Source: Saprospiraceae bacterium
GTDB lineage: Bacteria > Bacteroidota > Bacteroidia > Chitinophagales > Saprospiraceae
Direction: 5' to 3'
NCBI GenBank assembly: GCA_021298335.1
Contig: JAJTEZ010000018.1
Coordinates: 1 to 32,933, forward strand
Length of the DNA stretch: 32,933 nucleotides
Shown: piece by piece, positions 26,182 through 32,933 of the stretch
Numbering within the stretch: position 1 is the first letter of the stretch
How the letters are laid out: every line of letters starts with the position of its first letter
Position numbers and translations under genes: made by a program
Notes under the pieces: generated by a model
What the model was told of the DNA's origin: nothing
Database searches by the model: none
What the model saw: the letters and a program-made list of their open reading frames with translations, nothing else

Positions 26182-27225
26182 ATGGATCCAAAAATCACCA
26201 TAGTCATCCCGGTATATAATCGACTTGAATTGTTGAAGGAAACACTTTCATCCGTAAAAGAGCAATCTGAATCAAACTGGGAATCTATTTTAGTGGATGA
26301 TGGTAGTAATGAAGATACAGTCCGATATCTGGAAGAAATCGTTCGAAATGACGCCAGATTCCGTTTTATTAGGAATCTCTCACCCAGAAAAGGAGGATCT
26401 GTTTGTAGAAATATTGGATACTTACAATCTAGCTCGCAATATGTGTTTTTCCTGGATAGTGATGACATCTTACCGCCAACTTGCCTTTCGTCCCGACTTT
26501 CGTTTATAGTGCAACATCCGGAGGCTGACTATTGGGTCTTTGATACCTTGCATTTTTTCAACACGCCCGGTGACAGCACATTGAAGTGGAATATGCTTGA
26601 CAAAGAAACCGATGACCTGACCCGCTTCCTATTGCAAGACAATCCGTGGCATACATCTGGCCCTGTCTGGTCCAGAAAGGCTCTTGATGCCTTACAAGGC
26701 TATGATGAGAAGGCTGTTTGCTGGCAGGATTGGGAGTTTCATGTCAGGGCAGTCATGGCACCTTTACGATATAAAAAATGCGGGGATATTGCAGCAGCAG
26801 GATTGTATCGGAAGGATTTACACAGTTCATTCCCATCAATCACGGCAGACAGGAATCGCAACAAAGGAGCACAATGGTCTGTTTTTCAGAATATTATATC
26901 TGTATTGAATCTTTCTAAGATTACTTCTTCACAAAAAAAAGCTATATCAGTTGGCATATACAGACTTTTTGAAGATGCAGTCAGTACTCAGGATCATAAA
27001 ACAGCCAATGAAATTTTCCGTTTTAAAAACCTGAATTTATTCTTTTCAATTACTGAACGATTTGCCCTGTACTTCGTCCTCAGACTACCAGCCAATGTTG
27101 GGGCAACTGTATGGATAAAACGAAAAATTCGGCGCATACTGCAAAGAATAAACGCCTCTGTATTTCTCAATACAGAAAGTCAGACGTATATCTACCATAA
27201 ACTACTTTTCCCGGAAAAAGCCTGA
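26182..27225 (+). CDS. GT2 family glycosyltransferase
   Basis: ITIVIPVYNRLELLKETLSSVKEQSESNWESILVDDGSNED, YVFFLDSDDILPP. Confidence 0.9.
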   Translation: MDPKITIVIPVYNRLELLKETLSSVKEQSESNWESILVDDGSNEDTVRYLEEIVRNDARFRFIRNLSPRKGGSVCRNIGYLQSSSQYVFFLDSDDILPPTCLSSRLSFIVQHPEADYWVFDTLHFFNTPGDSTLKWNMLDKETDDLTRFLLQDNPWHTSGPVWSRKALDALQGYDEKAVCWQDWEFHVRAVMAPLRYKKCGDIAAAGLYRKDLHSSFPSITADRNRNKGAQWSVFQNIISVLNLSKITSSQKKAISVGIYRLFEDAVSTQDHKTANEIFRFKNLNLFFSITERFALYFVLRLPANVGATVWIKRKIRRILQRINASVFLNTESQTYIYHKLLFPEKA

Positions 27226-27229
27226 ATCC

Positions 27230-28186
27230 TTGAGACCCCTCCTCTCCGTAATGATACCCTCCCACAATCGGGCCGACTACCTTCGACTAACCCTCGAAAG
27301 CGTCATGCAGCAATTTCCATCCGACGGCTGGATAGAAGTGGTCGTAGTGGATGATGCCTCAAAACATGAACTGCCAGATGACATTGTGGCCCTCTACCCT
27401 TCCGTCAGCTTGGTTAAGAATACCCATAACCTGGGACAGATTGCCAACCTGAATCAATGCATCGACCTTGCACAAGGTGAATGGGTACATATCCTTCATT
27501 CTGACGATATTGTTCTTCCAGGCTTCTATGATGCCATGCACAAAGCTATACGACAATATCCAGAAGCAGGCGGTTTCTTCTGCCGCCATGCAATCATTGA
27601 TGGTACGGGTAATCAGAAAGGATTATCAGAACTTTGGCGTGACACTTCAGGACATATTGATAACTGGCTTAAAAAAATCTCTATAAGACAATGTATTCAG
27701 ACCCCATCCATTGTAGTTCAGAAGGCTGTATATACACAACTGGGACATTTTCAGTCTGATCTAGCCGGTTGCGAAGACTGGGAAATGTGGCATCGTATTT
27801 CGCAATATTTTCCGGTCATTTTTATACCTGAGATTCTGTGCCAGTACAGAGAGTTTGATCACTCCAACTCCGGAGATGCTTTTCGTTCAGGTCGATACAT
27901 TTTCGACCTACAAAAAGCCATTATCTTGCTGAAAAAGCAGCATAAACGTGAAGATTGGACACAGCAGTCTGTCAGTCATTACGAAAAATATATCCTTGAC
28001 ACGTTTTTTACACTTGCCAGAAACCAGCACATCTCAATGCAACAATTAATGGTGTGGTGGAAAGCCTGGACAACCTCCATCTTTTTCCGATGGAAAAAAA
28101 TCCCGGCCATGATCAAATTGAGCCTTTGGGTACTCTGGCCCGGCATGTTTCAAACCCAGCAATCTGCAAACACCAATGGAAGATAA
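27230..28186 (+). CDS. GT2 family glycosyltransferase
   Basis: LSVMIPSHNRADYLRLTLESVMQQ...VVVVDDASKHE, GEWVHILHSDDIVLPGFY. TTG start. Confidence 0.9.
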   Translation: MRPLLSVMIPSHNRADYLRLTLESVMQQFPSDGWIEVVVVDDASKHELPDDIVALYPSVSLVKNTHNLGQIANLNQCIDLAQGEWVHILHSDDIVLPGFYDAMHKAIRQYPEAGGFFCRHAIIDGTGNQKGLSELWRDTSGHIDNWLKKISIRQCIQTPSIVVQKAVYTQLGHFQSDLAGCEDWEMWHRISQYFPVIFIPEILCQYREFDHSNSGDAFRSGRYIFDLQKAIILLKKQHKREDWTQQSVSHYEKYILDTFFTLARNQHISMQQLMVWWKAWTTSIFFRWKKIPAMIKLSLWVLWPGMFQTQQSANTNGR

Positions 28187-29129
28187 TATTCTTCAGGTAT
28201 CTGTCATTTTATGTACCCATAACCCAAAGCCAGACCTACTTTCAGAGGTCCTCCGACATTTGAAAAACCAGACGCTTTCGAAAGATCGCTGGGAACTGAT
28301 CATTGTAGACAATTGTTCCAATCCACCCTTGCACTTGTCAGCCGAACAATCCTGGCACTCAAACCTTCAGCATCTCAGTGAAAAAAAACTTGGGCAGATT
28401 TTTGCCAGAATCACCGGAATCCAAGCGGCAAAAGGCAAGTTGATTGTGTTTGTGGACGATGACAACCTCCTCCAGCCCGACTATCTTAAGGTCGCACTTT
28501 CCATCGCAGCAGATCATCCCTTTTTGGGAGCATTTGGAGGAAGCTGTGAGGGCTTGTTTGCTCACCCTCCTGCCGCCTGGCAATTACCCTGGATTGATAT
28601 CCTGGCTGTCAGGGAAGTAAAATGTGATCTGTGGGCAAATTTTGCCTACTGGCCCTGTATGCCACTGGGCGCCGGAATGATTCTAAAAAAAGAAGTGGCA
28701 ATTCGCCATATAAAAAAGCTGAAAGAGGAGAAAAAATTGCTCAAACTGAGCAGATACGGGACGAATCTGATGTCGGGTGATGACGTGGACATGGTGCTGA
28801 CCTGCCTGGAAAACGGGGGGGCCTGTGGTGTTTTTCGCTCACTCCGACTTACTCATGTCATACCTGCAAACAGACTAGGTGATGAATACCATTTGCAGCT
28901 CACCGCCGGTATTCATGCGTCCTCTGCCTGGCAAATCTATGTGAGGCAGGGGCCCTCAGCAGTCAAATTTCATTATGCATTACGCCCCCTTTTTACAGCA
29001 CTCAAAGAAGGACTGAAATTCCGGCAGCATGCCTGGAGGTCGGTTGTGTTTGAAATACAACGCCTTTGGGCCATACGCAAAGGGTATGCTATTGCAAAAA
29101 AAATGATCCGCCATGACCAGCAAGACTGA
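28176..29129 (+). CDS. GT2 family glycosyltransferase
   Basis: VSVILCTHNPKPDLLSEVLRHLKNQ...IIVDNCSNPPL, LIVFVDDDNLLQPDYL. Confidence 0.9.
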   Translation: MEDNILQVSVILCTHNPKPDLLSEVLRHLKNQTLSKDRWELIIVDNCSNPPLHLSAEQSWHSNLQHLSEKKLGQIFARITGIQAAKGKLIVFVDDDNLLQPDYLKVALSIAADHPFLGAFGGSCEGLFAHPPAAWQLPWIDILAVREVKCDLWANFAYWPCMPLGAGMILKKEVAIRHIKKLKEEKKLLKLSRYGTNLMSGDDVDMVLTCLENGGACGVFRSLRLTHVIPANRLGDEYHLQLTAGIHASSAWQIYVRQGPSAVKFHYALRPLFTALKEGLKFRQHAWRSVVFEIQRLWAIRKGYAIAKKMIRHDQQD

Positions 29130-30051
29130 GGGAATGGTGGCGTTCAGCATTGTCATTCCTTTGTACAACAAAGAGCACGCCATCGCTTCGACACTTGAAA
29201 GTGTATTGTTGCAAACGTGTCAGGAATTTGAGGTCATTATCATTGATGATGGCAGCACTGATAATAGCGCAAGCATTGTCACCACATTTCAGGATCCTCG
29301 TATTCTATGTATTCGACAGGAAAACCAAGGCGTGTCAGCCGCCAGAAATGTGGGGATGGGAAAAGCGAACTATCCTTATATTGCCTTTCTGGATGCTGAT
29401 GATACCTGGTCGACAGATTACCTCGCATCCATGGCCATGCTTATTCGAGATTTTCCGGGTGCAACAATATATGGAATGGGAAATGTCGTATTGATTGGTG
29501 ACAAGGTCATTCAACGCAATTTCCACCTGCCTGCAGGTTTCAGGGGCTATGTAACGGATTACTTCCAACATGCCGTCCGATCCGAATTGTTCTGGACATC
29601 TGCTGTCGTAGCCTCAACATCAACCCTGCAACAATCTGGCGGATTTTTAAAAACTCTGTCATTGGGAGAAGATACAGATATGTGGATTCGGCTTGCCCTC
29701 ATGGGCCCTGTCGTATTTGATGCAAACATTAAGACACAATATCGTCTGACTCCCACCAACAGCAGCTTCCTCGCAAGTTGCACGTTTGAAAACCAATTTT
29801 TAGGTCATACTGAGCGCTACACATCCTCAGAAAATGTAAATCGCTCCTTCAGAAGATACATCAATGTCTACCGCTGGAGCAAACTTGCCCGCATGTTTGC
29901 CAGCCCAGGTATCACAAACGCGCAGGAAATTGAATATCTAAGACTCATAAAGCCGGATGTACTGCCCATGTACGCCCGGATATTTTTGAGACTGCCTCGC
30001 AGTCTGCAAAAAAAAATCCTTCGATTCAGGAACACACATGTCAACAGATAA
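29113..30051 (+). CDS. GT2 family glycosyltransferase
   Basis: FSIVIPLYNKEHAIASTLESVLLQTCQEFEVIIIDDGSTDNS, NQGVSAARNVGM, YIAFLDADDTW. Alternative ATG at 29134. Confidence 0.92.
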   Translation: MTSKTEGMVAFSIVIPLYNKEHAIASTLESVLLQTCQEFEVIIIDDGSTDNSASIVTTFQDPRILCIRQENQGVSAARNVGMGKANYPYIAFLDADDTWSTDYLASMAMLIRDFPGATIYGMGNVVLIGDKVIQRNFHLPAGFRGYVTDYFQHAVRSELFWTSAVVASTSTLQQSGGFLKTLSLGEDTDMWIRLALMGPVVFDANIKTQYRLTPTNSSFLASCTFENQFLGHTERYTSSENVNRSFRRYINVYRWSKLARMFASPGITNAQEIEYLRLIKPDVLPMYARIFLRLPRSLQKKILRFRNTHVNR

Positions 30052-31012
30052 CACACAAACTCTTCAGCCTCGCCAAATAGGACTACCCGTGGTGTCAATT
30101 ATTTGCAATACGTATAACCATGAAGCCTATATCAGGGATGCACTGGATGGGTTTCTCATGCAGCAGTGTACCTTCCCATTCGAAATTCTGGTCCATGATG
30201 ATGCATCGACTGACGAGACACCAAATATTATTCGTGAATATGCTGCTAAGTTTCCTGAGATCATAAAACCAATATATCAGTCAGAAAACCAATGGAGCAA
30301 AGGCGACTTCAGAGTTTTTAGACTTCAAAGAGAAAGAGCACAAGGAAGATATATTGCCTTATGCGAAGGGGACGATTACTGGATTGACAACAAAAAATTA
30401 CAAAAGCAAGTGAACTTCCTGGAAAGTCATCCTGACTTTGTCATGTGCTTTCATCGCTGTAAAATTGAAAATAACACAAACGATTGGTGGAAAGATAGAA
30501 TATACAATCATCTTAAAGAAAAGGAATATACAGGTCAGGAAATTCTGTCCATATGGACAATACCCACAGCATCAGTAGTTTATCGGTATACGTTGAGCCC
30601 AATACTGGCTGCTATGCATGTGCCAAAAGAAATTTTGTATATAGATACTTTTTCATATCTCACATTCGCCGAACATGGAAGAATCTATTGCCTGGGGGAC
30701 ACAATGGCCGTTTATCGGATCCATCACAAGAGTGTGACCAACAGAAATGATCCACAACGCGGCACAAAATATAGTCATCATCTAATGGCTATGTCACAGA
30801 TATTTAATGGAAAATATAAACAAACCGTTGAAGTCATCATGGCTGACAGGTATATTACCGGTGCACTCATAGCAATGAAAAACCGAAACATTCAACGTGT
30901 CTTAATTTGCCTTTTCAAGTCAGTCCAACTTGATCCACTTTCTATTCCTAAAAGATGTATGCAATTCATACAGAATCAAATGTATTTTTATTTAGGTAAA
31001 AAGCGGTCATGA
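30038..31012 (+). CDS. GT2 family glycosyltransferase (paralogue of next gene)
   Basis: VSIICNTYNHEAYIRDALDGFLMQQCTFPFEILVHDDASTDETPNIIREY, YIALCEGDDYW. Confidence 0.92.
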   Translation: MSTDNTQTLQPRQIGLPVVSIICNTYNHEAYIRDALDGFLMQQCTFPFEILVHDDASTDETPNIIREYAAKFPEIIKPIYQSENQWSKGDFRVFRLQRERAQGRYIALCEGDDYWIDNKKLQKQVNFLESHPDFVMCFHRCKIENNTNDWWKDRIYNHLKEKEYTGQEILSIWTIPTASVVYRYTLSPILAAMHVPKEILYIDTFSYLTFAEHGRIYCLGDTMAVYRIHHKSVTNRNDPQRGTKYSHHLMAMSQIFNGKYKQTVEVIMADRYITGALIAMKNRNIQRVLICLFKSVQLDPLSIPKRCMQFIQNQMYFYLGKKRS

Positions 31013-31992
31013 TTTCACCAAATTCAACTATACCAAAGTACTCAAATAACCTGGATAACAAAGAAATAACGGTCTCAGTACTTTGCCTGGCCTATAACCA
31101 TAAAGGATTCATCCGGCAAGCACTGGAAGGCTTTCTGATGCAGCAATGCAGCTTTTTATTTGAGATTCTTGTTCATGATGACGCATCTACAGATGGTACA
31201 TCCGACATCATTCGGGAATATGAGCAAAAGTATCCCGGCATCATCAAGCCAATCTATCAAGCCGAAAATCAGTTTAGTCAAAAGAAGATCAATGTTACAC
31301 AACTGCAGAGAAATCGTGCCATTGGAAAGTACATTGCACTGTGTGAAGGAGACGATTACTGGACAGATCCGAATAAATTGCAAAAGCAGGTGGATTTCCT
31401 GGAGGACAATCCCGGCTTTGCTATGTGCTTTCACCGAAGCAGAATCGAAAACCACACTGATGACTATTGGAAAGACCAAACCTTCGGACATCTCAGAGAA
31501 AAAGAATATACAGGATGGGAAATCCTGAGTCAGTGGACAATTCCTACCGCTTCTGTCATGTATCGGACATATCTTAGAGAATTCATAGACAGTATGGCAC
31601 GCCCGAAAGGCATCCTATATACAGACATCCTGGTGTACCTCACACTGGCAGAGCACGGCAGATTATATTGCCTGGGTGATACCATGAGCGTGTACCGCAT
31701 CCATCCGTATAGCATGGTACATCAACGAGACGACCGGCGTCCCATGAAATACATTACTCATCTGAAAACGATTCAAAAGATGTTCGGTGGCAAATACAAA
31801 CATGCTACAGACGATCTCATCGCAGACAGATACCTCACTCTGGCAGTTATGGATGTTAAGGCGGGCAACTGGACATCATCGCCGCTGCACGTATACAATG
31901 CCGTTAAATATGATGCCATGTCACCAGTAAAACGATTGGTGAGTTTTATGAAAAACAAGTGGTACAAATACCAGAAAAGAAGCAAAGTGTGA
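31009..31992 (+). CDS. GT2 family glycosyltransferase (paralogue of previous gene)
   Basis: VSVLCLAYNHKGFIRQALEGFLMQQCSFLFEILVHDDASTDGTSDIIREY, YIALCEGDDYW. Confidence 0.92.
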   Translation: MISPNSTIPKYSNNLDNKEITVSVLCLAYNHKGFIRQALEGFLMQQCSFLFEILVHDDASTDGTSDIIREYEQKYPGIIKPIYQAENQFSQKKINVTQLQRNRAIGKYIALCEGDDYWTDPNKLQKQVDFLEDNPGFAMCFHRSRIENHTDDYWKDQTFGHLREKEYTGWEILSQWTIPTASVMYRTYLREFIDSMARPKGILYTDILVYLTLAEHGRLYCLGDTMSVYRIHPYSMVHQRDDRRPMKYITHLKTIQKMFGGKYKHATDDLIADRYLTLAVMDVKAGNWTSSPLHVYNAVKYDAMSPVKRLVSFMKNKWYKYQKRSKV

Positions 31993-32933
31993 AAACACCC
32001 CTTTTGTCCATCGTAATGCCAGTTTACAATGGGGAATATTATTTGCAGGAGGCAATTGACAGCCTGCTGGGACAAACGTTTATTGATTTTGAACTGATAA
32101 TAGTCGATGACGGCTCGACGGACAAGACAAAAGATATTCTGGAAAACCTGAATGATCGTAGGGTACAAACAATTATAAACAAAAAAAATGAGGGCATAGT
32201 TCAATCCCGAAACCGCGGACTTGCAGTAGCCAGAGGAAAATATTACGCTCCTTTTGATGCCGACGACGTTGCTCATCCGAAAAAATTCGAAATACAGATT
32301 ACTTTTTTAGAAAAGCATCCGGAATTCAGCATGATTGGTTCGTATGCCTTGAATATGAATGCCGCAGGAGAAGTATTACCCACCTCTGTTCGGTTGCCGG
32401 CGGATCCGGATTCTATTCCAGCCATCCTTCTATTCAGAAATTATTTTATTCAATCTTCTATCGTTACCAGAAGGGATTGTCTGCCCGCATCCGGATATCA
32501 GCAGGGCTTCGAGATAGGAGAAGACTGGCTTATGTGGATTGAACTCAGCAAGAAGGGCAAACTCTGGAATCTGCCTGAATATCTGGTTTTCAAAAGAACA
32601 CACTCCAATAATGCGGGCAGCAGCGATTCTCAAAAACTAATGTCTTTTGACAAAAAAGTGTACCAAAAAATCTTTACTGATCTTGCATTTCCACTCGATG
32701 AAAACCAGATTCGGGTTCTGACAGATTTCAAAACACGGCCGATACATTATCAATCGGATGATTTTCAGGTTATCCAGTCAATTTTAGTCAAAATCCAACA
32801 ATATTCCAACAAAAAATGCCCTCTGATTCGACAACCGGGCTTTGATATTGCTGTGACAAATCGCTGGGTCAAACTGATTCACCATTCAGATGCTCCACTG
32901 CTGCAGAAAATCAAATGGATGGTACGAAGTCCT
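31989..32933 (+). CDS. GT2 family glycosyltransferase, 3'-truncated by window edge
   Basis: Not in the ORF track. From the GTG at 31989 the frame is open to the end: KTPLLSIVMPVYNGEYYLQEAIDSLLGQTFIDFELIIVDDGSTDKTKDIL...SRNRGLAVARGKYYAPFDADDVAHPKKFE. Confidence 0.9.
   Translation, partial: MKTPLLSIVMPVYNGEYYLQEAIDSLLGQTFIDFELIIVDDGSTDKTKDILENLNDRRVQTIINKKNEGIVQSRNRGLAVARGKYYAPFDADDVAHPKKFEIQITFLEKHPEFSMIGSYALNMNAAGEVLPTSVRLPADPDSIPAILLFRNYFIQSSIVTRRDCLPASGYQQGFEIGEDWLMWIELSKKGKLWNLPEYLVFKRTHSNNAGSSDSQKLMSFDKKVYQKIFTDLAFPLDENQIRVLTDFKTRPIHYQSDDFQVIQSILVKIQQYSNKKCPLIRQPGFDIAVTNRWVKLIHHSDAPLLQKIKWMVRSP

Noticed and set aside
29150-29494. Alternative-frame + strand ORFs (e.g. 29150-29494, 31160-31528, 3362-3568)
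   Set aside because: They overlap strongly supported GT2 or ATP-grasp genes in another frame and have no recognisable protein features.
1-32933. CRISPR arrays, tRNA/rRNA genes, transposases or integrases
   Set aside because: No regular repeat-spacer pattern, RNA gene signature or mobile-element protein was recognised in any supported ORF.

Overview
This 33 kb window is almost entirely coding, with every supported gene on the + strand. It reads as an ABC-transporter-dependent (Wzm/Wzt) surface-polysaccharide (O-antigen/capsule-like) locus, probably from a Bacteroidota-type genome (inferred from gene style only). The export and assembly genes are an ABC ATPase, a separately encoded Wzt-C-like domain, an ABC-2 permease, about nine GT2 glycosyltransferase units (one fused to a TupA-like ATP-grasp domain), an RgpF-like protein, two GT-C-like membrane proteins and three sulfotransferases. 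Sugar modification genes are a DegT aminotransferase and two PglD/NeuD-like acyltransferases. Two sets of central-metabolism-type enzymes are embedded among them. Module A (about 4.8-8.9 kb) has BKACE/DUF849, an adenylation-carrier (A-T) didomain protein, a DRE-TIM/HMGL-like aldolase and a small NIPSNAP-like protein; an HMG-CoA synthase and ATP-grasp proteins lie upstream. Module B (about 16.8-20.9 kb) has a CitE/HpcH-like lyase, a 2-hydroxyacid dehydrogenase-like protein, an amidohydrolase_2-like protein and an ATP-grasp ligase. In module B the dehydrogenase and the amidohydrolase lack several canonical catalytic residues. My leading hypothesis is that these modules build and ligate an unusual acyl or amide substituent on the glycan; this is inference. 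I also note a hairpin-rich 285 nt intergenic region (about 2406-2690), a truncated ATP-grasp fragment, and a GT2 gene running off the 3' end that is missing from the ORF track. No tRNA, rRNA, CRISPR array or intact mobile element was recognised.
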